Under the pieces are notes generated by a model. The model saw only the letters and a program-made list of their open reading frames with translations, searched no databases and was not told the DNA's origin. From positions 1 to 35,750 of the forward strand of contig JAQWLX010000055.1 of NCBI GenBank assembly GCA_029247075.1: a stretch of DNA of 35,750 nucleotides. Direction: 5' to 3'. This stretch comes from Halieaceae bacterium. Its GTDB lineage: Bacteria > Pseudomonadota > Gammaproteobacteria > Pseudomonadales > Halieaceae. Positions 16,033 to 24,243 of this stretch are shown here, one piece after another (position 1 is the first letter of the stretch; every line of letters starts with the position of its first letter). Both the position numbers and the translations under genes were made by a program.

Positions 16033-17214
16033 ATGGACACATCTTTTTCGGAAGCTGATCTTCTGTTTCGTGATGAGGTTAAGAATTTCTTTTCATCTGC
16101 TTATGATGCAAGTTTACAGAAACAATTTGAGAGTTTTAATACATATAAGGACGCCGTTATAGAATGGCAAAAGAGATTATATAAGCAGGGGTGGATAGCA
16201 CCAAATTGGCCAGTTAAATATGGCGGAACTGGGTGGAGCAGCACTCAAAAGTTCATATTTGAAGATGAGAGAGCTTCGGCGGGCATTAGAGAAGTGATGC
16301 CATTTGGTTTAGGCATGGTTGGTCCAGTTATTTATACATTTGGCAATGAAAAGCAAAAAGAACACTTTCTGCCAAGAATTTTGAAAAGTGAAGATTGGTG
16401 GTGTCAGGGTTATTCTGAACCAGGGTCAGGCTCTGATCTTGCTTCGCTCAAGACTAGAGCGGAAGATGATGGTGATCACTACGTAGTCAATGGCTCTAAA
16501 ATTTGGACTAGCTTTGCTCAATATGCGGATTGGATTTTTTGTTTGGTAAGAACAAGTACTGAAGGGAAAAAACAAGCTGGCATTAGTTTTCTTTTAATAG
16601 ATATGAGAACAGATGGGATTAAGGTTAATCCAATTATCTCTATTGATAATCACCATAGCTTAAACGAAGTAGAATTTGTTGACGTTCGCGTACCGAAAGA
16701 AAACCTTATTGGCGAGGAAAATAAAGGGTGGACCTATGCTAAGTCTTTATTAGCTCACGAACGCACCGGTATTGCCGGCGTTGCTGATACCAAAAGGGCG
16801 CTCTTCAATGCTCAAGAATTAGCAAGAAGAGAAATTAATGGAGGCAAGGCTTTGCTTGAAAACCCTTTATTTCAAAAACGACTTTCAGATATTGAGATTG
16901 AACTTTTAGCTCTTGAGTTTACTGAATTGCGTGTACTTGCCTCAGTGGCGTCAGGTGGCGCGCCGGGGGCCGAATCATCTTTGCTGAAGATTAAGGGAAC
17001 AGAGATGCAGCAAGCGGTGCAGGAAATAATGATGGAGATCGCCGCACATTACCAAGGTGTTTTGGATACAGAACATTCTTCTGAAGTTATCGGGCATGAG
17101 TTTGGAAGTTCTGCTCGAAGAGCTTATCTCTATGGAAGAGCAGCTACTATTTATGGTGGATCTAACGAGATTCAGAAAAATGTGATTGCAAAAGCAGTGC
17201 TTGGTTTGGAATAA
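16033..17214 (+). CDS. Acyl-CoA dehydrogenase, first of an adjacent pair
   Basis: This is a 393-residue flavoprotein with GGAG 9 bases before the ATG. The N-terminal helical domain includes PNWPVKYGGTGW, the middle FAD/substrate region is WCQGYSEPGSGSDLASLKTRA followed by YVVNGSKIWTSFA, and the C-terminal domain ends RAATIYGGSNEIQKNVIAKAVLGLE. It oxidises an acyl-CoA to the enoyl-CoA. The residue that is the catalytic Glu in medium-chain enzymes (YEGTS) is Gly here (YGGSN), as in FadE-type enzymes for sterol or branched side chains. It pairs with a second, diverged acyl-CoA dehydrogenase starting 15 bases downstream, which suggests a heteromeric enzyme. Substrate unknown. Confidence 0.92.
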   Translation: MDTSFSEADLLFRDEVKNFFSSAYDASLQKQFESFNTYKDAVIEWQKRLYKQGWIAPNWPVKYGGTGWSSTQKFIFEDERASAGIREVMPFGLGMVGPVIYTFGNEKQKEHFLPRILKSEDWWCQGYSEPGSGSDLASLKTRAEDDGDHYVVNGSKIWTSFAQYADWIFCLVRTSTEGKKQAGISFLLIDMRTDGIKVNPIISIDNHHSLNEVEFVDVRVPKENLIGEENKGWTYAKSLLAHERTGIAGVADTKRALFNAQELARREINGGKALLENPLFQKRLSDIEIELLALEFTELRVLASVASGGAPGAESSLLKIKGTEMQQAVQEIMMEIAAHYQGVLDTEHSSEVIGHEFGSSARRAYLYGRAATIYGGSNEIQKNVIAKAVLGLE

Positions 17215-17228
17215 GAGGTAAACCTGAA

Positions 17229-18380
17229 ATGAACTTTGATTTTACAGAAGAACAAGTAATGCTGCGAGAATCCATAACTCGTTTCATTCAAGAGGATTAT
17301 AAGTTTGACGAGCGAAGAAGAATTTCTAAATCTTCATCAGGTATAGACAAGGAAGTATGGAAAACTTTTGCTCAATTGGGTTGGCTTTCAATCCCCTTCT
17401 CTGAGAACTCTGGAGGATTTGGAGGAGGACCTGTCGACGTATCAGTTATTATGGAGGAGTTTGGAAAAGGCTTGGTTCTCGAACCCTATTTACCCACTGT
17501 GCTGCTATTTGGTGGTTTGATAAATAGCGCAGGTAATGAAGAGCAGTGTTCTGATTTATTACCCAAGATTATAGAAGGAGATTTGTTTGGTGCTTTCGCT
17601 TATCTGGAAAGACAAAGTCGATATGAACTGACTGATGTGATGACAAAAGTCGAATCTCATTCTGAAGGTTTTATTCTAGATGGCGAGAAGGTAGTTGTTT
17701 TGAATGGACTAAATGCTTCGAAACTTATCGTCTCTGCTCGCACTAGTGGAGATCAATTTGACAGAGAAGGTATCTCATTGTTTTTGGTCTCTGCCGATGC
17801 TGATGGAGTTGATCGTGTGTCCTATCAAATGATGGATGGTCAAATGGTCTCTAACTTCAGGTTTAATAATGTTTCTTTGGGGACTAACTCCTTAATTGGT
17901 TCTCTCGGAGAGGGTTCAGAATTGATCGAACGCGTTGTAAGAGAGGCAACAGTAGCAATTTCTGCCGAAGCCCTCGGAATTATGGGGGAATTAAATCGCA
18001 AAACGCTAGAATATTCTAAGACTAGAAAGCAATTTGGATCTGCAATAGGCTCCTTTCAGGTTTTGCAACATCGTATGGTCGATACTTTTATGGCGTATGA
18101 ACAAGTTAAATCGCTACTTTATAGAGCAGTATGCGGTCTTGCTGAGGATTCTGATGACATGGAATGTATAGTCCACGCACTAAAAGCTTTAGTAGGCAAG
18201 ATGGGTAAGCAGATTTTTGGTGAAGCAATTCAGATACATGGTGGAATGGGTATCACCGATGAGCTTGATATAGGACATTACGCTAAGCGATTGATGATGA
18301 TCAATACAACGTTTGGAGGAGAAGATTATCATCAAGAGAAATTTAATAATTTGCGCTATGACTATCATTCCTTAGCGTAG
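17229..18380 (+). CDS. Acyl-CoA dehydrogenase, second of an adjacent pair
   Basis: This is a 383-residue member of the acyl-CoA dehydrogenase family with GAGG upstream of the ATG. It has the N-terminal MNFDFTEEQVMLRESITRFI, GGFGGGPVDVSVIMEEFGKG, and the C-terminal FGSAIGSFQVLQHRMVD and IQIHGGMGITDELDIGHYAKR. The middle FAD loop is much degraded: where the first enzyme has YSEPGSGSD it reads YLERQSRYELTD. The catalytic-Glu position is also Gly (TTFGGEDYHQ). This profile fits the partner subunit of an alpha2-beta2 acyl-CoA dehydrogenase. The following LLM gene lies 40 bases downstream. Confidence 0.88.
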   Translation: MNFDFTEEQVMLRESITRFIQEDYKFDERRRISKSSSGIDKEVWKTFAQLGWLSIPFSENSGGFGGGPVDVSVIMEEFGKGLVLEPYLPTVLLFGGLINSAGNEEQCSDLLPKIIEGDLFGAFAYLERQSRYELTDVMTKVESHSEGFILDGEKVVVLNGLNASKLIVSARTSGDQFDREGISLFLVSADADGVDRVSYQMMDGQMVSNFRFNNVSLGTNSLIGSLGEGSELIERVVREATVAISAEALGIMGELNRKTLEYSKTRKQFGSAIGSFQVLQHRMVDTFMAYEQVKSLLYRAVCGLAEDSDDMECIVHALKALVGKMGKQIFGEAIQIHGGMGITDELDIGHYAKRLMMINTTFGGEDYHQEKFNNLRYDYHSLA

Positions 18381-18420
18381 CGAAAGCTATTGATTGCAGA
18401 CAATTAATGAGGAGATTAAT

Positions 18421-19461
18421 GTGAAGCTGGGATTTCTTTTGGGGTACTCTGGTAAGCATATTCATATTCCCGTAGAACTAATTAAGCAAGCTGAATCGAT
18501 GGGTTACGATTCTGTTTGGACCGCAGAGGCGTATGGAAACGATTCGGTTACGACTGCAACTTGGGTTCTTGCTAACACAGAAAAAATTCGAGTTGGTACA
18601 GCAATAATGCAGATGCCGGCAAGAACTCCTGCGATGTGTGCAATGACTGCAATGTCCCTAGATCAGCTCTCCGGTGGGCGGTTTATTGTTGGTCTAGGAG
18701 CTTCTGGCCCACAAGTCGTAGAAGGGTGGCATGGAGTTCCATATGGGAAACCTGTTACTCGTACAAGGGAATATATCAAGATAATGCGTCAGATATTTGA
18801 TCGAGAAGGTCCAGTGGAATTTGATGGAAAAATGTATCAAATGCCATACAAAGGAGAAGGCGCCACTGGCCTTGGTAAGCCGCTAAAGTCAATTCTCGCC
18901 TCTACTCAAAGTATTCCAATTTACACTGCCTCGATCACACCAGCAGGTTTGAGATGTGCTGGTGAAGTTGCCGATGGGGTATTTCCAGTCTGGATGGATC
19001 CGACAAGGTATGATCTTATTGGTGACCATCTTAATCAGGGTTTTGCAAATGCTGGCAATGGAAAGGATTTGTCTAATTTTAATATTGCTCCTTTCGTATC
19101 GGTAGCAATGAATGATGATTTAGATGCTGCATTTGATTCGCTTAGACCTTGGATCGCCTTGTATGTTGGTGGCATGGGAGCCAAGGATAAGAATTTTTAT
19201 TTTAACTACGCTACCAGTATGGGGTTTGGGGATGCCGCGCGAAAGATTCAAGACTTGTATTTGGCTGGTAAGAAAAATGAAGCGGCTGCTGAAGTGCCAA
19301 ACGAACTGCTCGATGCTGTTTCTCTGGTTGGCTCCAAGAAACGGATTATCGATCGACTCCAGCCCTGGAAGGAAGCAGGAGAAAGAGGAGAGGTAGGCAC
19401 TATGCTCCTAGGAATTCATGATGTAGATATCCTTGAACTATTTGCGAAGGAGATGCTTTGA
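18421..19461 (+). CDS. LLM-class (luciferase-like) flavin or F420 oxidoreductase
   Basis: The start chosen is the GTG at 18421, which has GAGGAG 7 bases upstream; the in-frame TTG at 18394 lacks a ribosome site. The 346-residue product begins MKLGFLLGYSGKH and contains ESMGYDSVWTAEAYGNDS, IRVGTAIMQMPARTP, LDQLSGGRFIVGLGASGPQVVEGWHG and TPAGLRCAGEVADGVFP, the usual blocks of the bacterial luciferase-like barrel. Database names often say F420-dependent, but nothing here shows that this organism makes F420, and FMN use is equally possible. It sits in the acyl-CoA dehydrogenase operon, so it probably oxidises or reduces an intermediate of the same pathway. Confidence 0.88.
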   Translation: MKLGFLLGYSGKHIHIPVELIKQAESMGYDSVWTAEAYGNDSVTTATWVLANTEKIRVGTAIMQMPARTPAMCAMTAMSLDQLSGGRFIVGLGASGPQVVEGWHGVPYGKPVTRTREYIKIMRQIFDREGPVEFDGKMYQMPYKGEGATGLGKPLKSILASTQSIPIYTASITPAGLRCAGEVADGVFPVWMDPTRYDLIGDHLNQGFANAGNGKDLSNFNIAPFVSVAMNDDLDAAFDSLRPWIALYVGGMGAKDKNFYFNYATSMGFGDAARKIQDLYLAGKKNEAAAEVPNELLDAVSLVGSKKRIIDRLQPWKEAGERGEVGTMLLGIHDVDILELFAKEML

Positions 19462-20246
19462 TGCATGTCAAAGATCGAATTGTGGTCGTGACCGGAGGTG
19501 GTAGTGGAATTGGAGAGGCGCTTTGCAAGCGATTTTACAAAGAAGGTGCGAAGAAAATAATAGTGGTAGATCAGGATGAAGAGCGGGCTAATAATGTAGC
19601 TTCTTTAGTAGAAGGAGATGCTTATCAAGTAAACGTTAGAGAAGAGCGAGCGATTGCGGATACTGTCCTAGATATAGAGAACAGGTACGAGGCCATTGAT
19701 TTGTTCTGCAGTAATGCAGGAATATTGGGAGGTGATGGCGAACAAGGCTGGGCAACTGGAGCTAGTAATGCTATCTGGCAGGCTATGTGGGAGATCCATG
19801 TTATGTCTCATGTTTGGGCAGCCCGAGCCTGTCTTCCAGGCATGATTTCGCGAGGGAAGGGTTATTTCTTGAATACAGCTTCAGCCGCAGGGATTTTAAA
19901 CCAGGTTGGCGATGCAGCATACTCTACTACCAAACATGCGGCCGTCGGTTTTGCGGAAGCTTTAGCTATTACTCATGGAGATGATGGAATCGGAGTGTCT
20001 TGCTTGTGTCCACAAGCCGTAGCAACACGTATGTTGGAGGGTTTAGACTCTGCTGGAACTGCGGGAGTGGATGGGATCTTAACTGCTGACCAAGTGGCAG
20101 CGTTTGTTGTAGAGGCTTTGGGTGAAGATCGTTTTTTGATTCTTCCTCATCCTCAGGTGGCTGACTACCGCGCTAAGAAGACTGAAAACTATGATAGATG
20201 GATTGGTGGTATGCGAAAACTTCGACGCCGTTTTATTCCATCTTAG
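19461..20246 (+). CDS. Short-chain dehydrogenase/reductase
   Basis: This is a 261-residue classical SDR. The ATG at 19461 overlaps the upstream stop (TGATG) and has AGGAG 8 bases before it. The cofactor motif is TGGGSGIG (about residues 11-18), the NAG motif is in FCSNAGIL, the catalytic serine is in NTASAAG and the Tyr/Lys pair is in YSTTKHA. The Asp after the second strand (VVDQD) suggests NAD rather than NADP. It would oxidise or reduce a hydroxyl/keto intermediate of the acyl-CoA pathway encoded upstream. Confidence 0.92.
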   Translation: MHVKDRIVVVTGGGSGIGEALCKRFYKEGAKKIIVVDQDEERANNVASLVEGDAYQVNVREERAIADTVLDIENRYEAIDLFCSNAGILGGDGEQGWATGASNAIWQAMWEIHVMSHVWAARACLPGMISRGKGYFLNTASAAGILNQVGDAAYSTTKHAAVGFAEALAITHGDDGIGVSCLCPQAVATRMLEGLDSAGTAGVDGILTADQVAAFVVEALGEDRFLILPHPQVADYRAKKTENYDRWIGGMRKLRRRFIPS

Positions 20247-20266
20247 CGGTTATTTGGCCTTAGAGT

Positions 20267-22012
20267 ATGGAACGTCAGGAACGATTTGCACGGGCTATAC
20301 TGGATGGATTTGGGTCTTATTTTACCAGTTTTCAAAATATAACTTCACAAGCAAAAGCTCGATTCGATAGTGCGGATTGGCAAGTAGTCCAGAACGCCTC
20401 TTCAAATCGTATAGATTTATATAAAGAAAGTACTTTTCAAGTACAGAAGAAAGTAGATGTTATAGCTGGCGAGCGACTCCGTGATTTAGAGTTTTGGAGA
20501 AGTGTTCGCTACGTTTATGCCGAACTGATTAGTGACTACGCGAATTTTGAAATTGCGGAAACATTTTTTAATTCTATTTATTGCGCCACGTTTAAGCATC
20601 GACGGATTCGCGATGAGTACGCTTTTGTCTTCTCTTCGCAGGGAGACTTGCCTCCAGCCGACATTAGACGGGCCTATAGAACATATAATCTTAAAGATGA
20701 TTTAGAAGATCTAATCAATTCTTTATTATCTGATTATCAATTAGGACTTCCTTTTGAAGATCTCGCTAAAGACATAAAAAATATTTGTGGTGCAATAAGA
20801 AAATTCTCTTTTGACAGTGGTTTTGGAAGCAACTCTCCAGACGTAAATTTTCAGGTGTTGGAGCACCATTTTTTTAGGAATAAAGCAGCCTACATAGTAG
20901 GTCGAATTGTGTCGAGTTCAGATTCGATGCCATTTGTTATTCCGTTGCTTCATAACAATAGTAACGGAATATTTGCTGATACTATTTTGCTTGGGTCAGA
21001 TAAAGTGAGTGTCATATTTAGTTTTACCAGAGCTTACTTTATGGTGGATACATCTGTGCCATCGCAATATGTATTGTTTCTTCAGCAACTTATGCCAGCA
21101 AAGCCTATATCCGAGATATATAGTGCAATTGGGCATAATAAACATGGTAAGACCTACTATCATAGATGTGCGTATCGACATATTCAAAGCACGGAGGACA
21201 AATTTATTCTAGCTCCTGGAACCAAGGGTATGGTGATGTCGGTTTTTACCCTCCCTTCTTATGATTTTGTTTTTAAAATCATTAAAGATCGCTTCACCCC
21301 TCCAAAAGATATGACTAGAGCTCAAGTGAAAGAAAAATATAAATTAGTGAAACGCTGGGATCGTGTTGGAAGGATGGCAGATACGCAAGAATTCACTAAT
21401 TTAGCATTTGCTCGTCATCGGTTTTCAGATGAGCTCATGGAGGAGCTACATAATGTTGCGCCTTCACTAATCGAAGAACGAGGAAAAGCTCTGATCATTG
21501 GTCATGTATATGTGGAGAGAAGAATGACTCCTTTAAATCTATATTTACGTAATGCTACTGATGAGCAGCTTTATGCAGTTATGGATGAATATGGCAACGC
21601 GATAAAGCAGCTCGCTGCAGCAAATATTTTCCCAGGTGACATGTTGCTAAAGAATTTCGGTGTGACTCGTCATGGACGTGTCGTATTTTACGATTATGAC
21701 GAGATCGTACCTTTGGAAGATTGCAACTTTCGAAAGATCCCGGAACCTAGAAATGAAGCAGATGAGTTCTCAGATACACCCTGGTATTCTGTAGGCGAAA
21801 ACGATATTTTTCCAGAAGAGTTCCGTATGTTTTTCTCCGGAAATCAGAGGGCGAGAAAAGTATTTGATTCTATGCACAGTGAAATCTTTGAAATGAAGTT
21901 TTGGAAAGAACTTCAAGACCAAATTAAGGCCGGGTTTATTGGCGATTTTTTCCCCTATCGACGCAAGTATCGCTTTGAACGAGACGATGGCTTATTAAAA
22001 GAGGCTATTTGA
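20267..22012 (+). CDS. aceK: Isocitrate dehydrogenase kinase/phosphatase
   Basis: This is a 581-residue protein closely following the AceK family over its whole length. The kinase part includes APGTKGMVMSVFTLPSYDFVFK, RVGRMADTQEF, the catalytic-loop FPGDMLLKNFGVTRHGRVVF and the metal-binding FYDYDE, with the PWYSVGENDIFPEEFR block after it. AceK phosphorylates and dephosphorylates isocitrate dehydrogenase and so directs carbon between the TCA cycle and the glyoxylate shunt. It normally sits with aceB and aceA. Here it lies 20 bases after an SDR of a catabolic operon and overlaps a histidine phosphatase gene by one base. Confidence 0.97.
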   Translation: MERQERFARAILDGFGSYFTSFQNITSQAKARFDSADWQVVQNASSNRIDLYKESTFQVQKKVDVIAGERLRDLEFWRSVRYVYAELISDYANFEIAETFFNSIYCATFKHRRIRDEYAFVFSSQGDLPPADIRRAYRTYNLKDDLEDLINSLLSDYQLGLPFEDLAKDIKNICGAIRKFSFDSGFGSNSPDVNFQVLEHHFFRNKAAYIVGRIVSSSDSMPFVIPLLHNNSNGIFADTILLGSDKVSVIFSFTRAYFMVDTSVPSQYVLFLQQLMPAKPISEIYSAIGHNKHGKTYYHRCAYRHIQSTEDKFILAPGTKGMVMSVFTLPSYDFVFKIIKDRFTPPKDMTRAQVKEKYKLVKRWDRVGRMADTQEFTNLAFARHRFSDELMEELHNVAPSLIEERGKALIIGHVYVERRMTPLNLYLRNATDEQLYAVMDEYGNAIKQLAAANIFPGDMLLKNFGVTRHGRVVFYDYDEIVPLEDCNFRKIPEPRNEADEFSDTPWYSVGENDIFPEEFRMFFSGNQRARKVFDSMHSEIFEMKFWKELQDQIKAGFIGDFFPYRRKYRFERDDGLLKEAI

Positions 22013-22719
22013 TGGCTACCATTTATCTCATTCGGCACGGCCAAGCATCCTTTGGCTCTGATGATTATGATCAATTGTCACAACTAGGAATTCGTCAGGC
22101 GGAGGTTACAGGAGAATATTTTAGAGAATCTGGTATTTTTTTTGATGCAGCGTATAGCGGTGACCTTAAGAGACAGATAGATACGTCCCAATTGGTTTTA
22201 GCAAGTCAGCCTGCTACTTTCTCTAAAAATATTGACTCTCGATTTAATGAGATACGTAATGATGAGCAGTTAGAGTATCTATTACCAGAAATAGTCAAAG
22301 CAAGACCTGATATTGCTAGTTTAGTTGATCGAGGATTAGTTTCGAGTAAGGATTATCAAAAGGCCATTGATGCGGTATTTAACTTTTGGATCTCTGATGA
22401 GTGCAACCATCCTGAAATCCAAAGTTGGCATGACTATTCTACGGGAGTGCGAAATGCGCTGTCCGATGTTGTAAAAAATCAAGGCTCTGGAAAGACGATA
22501 GCGGTTTTTACATCTGGTGGCACAATCGCTACGATTGTGGCACAAGTGCTAGGCCTATCAGGCAAGCAAACATATTCGTTCTATGAGCCAATGTTTAATT
22601 GCGCAGTGACTCAATTATTTTATAATCAAGAGCGAATTTCGCTTTCCTATTTTAATGATCGATCCTTTCTCCAAGTCCTGGGCCGCTTTAACCAGGAAAA
22701 ATTGGTTACCTATCGTTAG
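22012..22719 (+). CDS. Histidine phosphatase family protein (first of two)
   Basis: The 235-residue product starts at the ATG at 22012, which overlaps the aceK stop (TGATG). The RHG signature is in YLIRHGQASFGSDDYDQLS (about residues 5-23) and FTSGGTIATIV near residue 165 occupies the place of the second catalytic histidine block, where a His is not obvious. Family members remove phosphate from small metabolites or proteins. The context with aceK suggests coordinated expression, not a known shared function. Confidence 0.85.
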   Translation: MATIYLIRHGQASFGSDDYDQLSQLGIRQAEVTGEYFRESGIFFDAAYSGDLKRQIDTSQLVLASQPATFSKNIDSRFNEIRNDEQLEYLLPEIVKARPDIASLVDRGLVSSKDYQKAIDAVFNFWISDECNHPEIQSWHDYSTGVRNALSDVVKNQGSGKTIAVFTSGGTIATIVAQVLGLSGKQTYSFYEPMFNCAVTQLFYNQERISLSYFNDRSFLQVLGRFNQEKLVTYR

Positions 22720-22722
22720 GCG

Positions 22723-23271
22723 ATGGATATTTTTTTAGTTCGTCATGGGACTGCATCCGCAACCTGGGAAGAACATCCAGACCCGGGCTTGAGTTCGCGA
22801 GGTCTTGAAGAAGTACAAAATTTGGAACCCGGTTTGTCTCCCTGTTTAGATGGATCAGTGAGACTGTTATCTAGTCCTCTTGCTCGTGCTCTAGAGACAG
22901 CTAGACCGCTAGCTCTGAAGCTTAATCAGAAAGTAGATGTTACCGAGTCTATATCTGAGGTTCCATCCCCTGTAGATCTTATACATAGAAAAAAATGGTT
23001 ACAGGAGTTTATGAAACAAAAATGGCAAGATCAGAATGATGACGTTCTGGCTTGGCGATCGACGGCAATTCGTTTTGTAAAATCGTTATCAAGCCCTTCA
23101 GTACTATTCACTCATTTTTTACTTATTAATGCTATCGTCGGTGAAATTATGAAGGTGGATCGTACTCTTTACTTCTGGCCGGAAAATTGCTCCATAACTC
23201 ATATCAGATCAAATGGAATTTCTTTAGAGTTAGTGTCTTTAGGCGATCAAATCCATTCGGTAGTGAACTAA
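22723..23271 (+). CDS. Histidine phosphatase family protein, SixA-like (second of two)
   Basis: The 182-residue protein begins MDIFLVRHGTASATWEEHPD with the RHG motif at residues 7-9. LSSPLARALETARPLA follows, and VLFTHFLLINAIVGE contains the second catalytic histidine (TH). The short length and DPGLSSRG segment resemble the SixA/phosphoglycerate-mutase-like group. It starts 3 bases after the stop of the preceding histidine phosphatase, so the two are translated from the same transcript. It is the last gene of the plus-strand run. Confidence 0.85.
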   Translation: MDIFLVRHGTASATWEEHPDPGLSSRGLEEVQNLEPGLSPCLDGSVRLLSSPLARALETARPLALKLNQKVDVTESISEVPSPVDLIHRKKWLQEFMKQKWQDQNDDVLAWRSTAIRFVKSLSSPSVLFTHFLLINAIVGEIMKVDRTLYFWPENCSITHIRSNGISLELVSLGDQIHSVVN

Positions 23272-23296
23272 AAAGGTGCAGGGATGGTATGAATAT

Positions 23297-24148
23297 TTAG
23301 TTTCTGAGACGCATGAGGGATTCCTGTGCAGTAGAAGCTACCAGGACACCATCTCTGGTATAAAACGAACCTCGATTGAATCCTCTAGAGCCGCAAGAGC
23401 TGGGACTATCAATATCGTAAAGTAAATAATCGTCAGCGCAAAACGACCTGTGAAACCATATTGAATGATCAAGACTTGCGAGTTGCAATTCCGGATCAAA
23501 GCCTGTGTATGGATGAGGAAGAAGGGCAGCGCTTAGAAGCGAATAGTCTGATATATAGGCTAATAGTGTCGCATGGCGAAGAGGCTCACTACCTAATTCT
23601 CCCAGCACCTTAAACCACATCTTTTGGTTAGGATGGCGAGGCTCTGGGTTTATATAATCTCTCCTATCTACCACACGTCTCTCGATGGCGTGTGCCTGAG
23701 GTGGTGGTGCTTTATCAGGATGATCTTTAGCAAACCTTTTCCAGAATTCAAAGTCGGTTTCGAGATCTTCGGGAGAGGAAGTTATTTTTATTGGTATTTG
23801 ATGCTCGAGCCCATTTTCCTTTTTTTGAAAGGATATAGAAGTGTTGAAGATGGTTCGTCCGCTTTGTTTTGCCACTACACGTCGAGTAACAAAACTTCGT
23901 CCATCGCGGATAAGATCTACTTCAAAAGTAATGATTTTTTTCGGGTCACCAGGACGAAGAAAATAGGCGTGCATGGAGTGCACAAGGTTTTTTGGATCAA
24001 CGCATCGCGCAGCTGAATTCAGAGCTTGAGCAAGCACCTGTCCTCCGAAAATTCGCTTGGGGAAATCAGGACTCCTTCCCTCAAAATTGAACTCATCGAG
24101 TTGTTTCACCTCGAGATAGCTCAGTAGTTTATCTACATCTTTTTGCAA
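23297..24148 (-). CDS. tesB: Acyl-CoA thioesterase II (TesB family)
   Basis: This is a 283-residue double-hotdog protein. It includes FGGQVLAQALNSAARCVDP, SMHAYFLRPGDPKKIITFEVD, GRSFVTRRVVAKQSGRTIF, and in the second half ASLDHSIWFHRSFCADDYLL followed by SRGFNRGSFYTRDGVLVAS. These blocks match TesB, which hydrolyses acyl-CoAs to free acid and CoA. The catalytic Asp-Gln-Thr residues of TesB correspond to positions in LASLDHSIWFH and the TAQES tail. It is convergent to the histidine phosphatase gene and separated by about 25 bases. Confidence 0.92.
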   Translation of the reverse strand: MQKDVDKLLSYLEVKQLDEFNFEGRSPDFPKRIFGGQVLAQALNSAARCVDPKNLVHSMHAYFLRPGDPKKIITFEVDLIRDGRSFVTRRVVAKQSGRTIFNTSISFQKKENGLEHQIPIKITSSPEDLETDFEFWKRFAKDHPDKAPPPQAHAIERRVVDRRDYINPEPRHPNQKMWFKVLGELGSEPLRHATLLAYISDYSLLSAALLPHPYTGFDPELQLASLDHSIWFHRSFCADDYLLYDIDSPSSCGSRGFNRGSFYTRDGVLVASTAQESLMRLRN

Positions 24149-24243
24149 GAATATTCCTTAGTAAATAAGACTCTATATTTTTTAGAGGAGTTATATCTGC
24201 GGTTCTCTAGTTTGCTCATCTGTATATTCGATATTCTCCCTAT

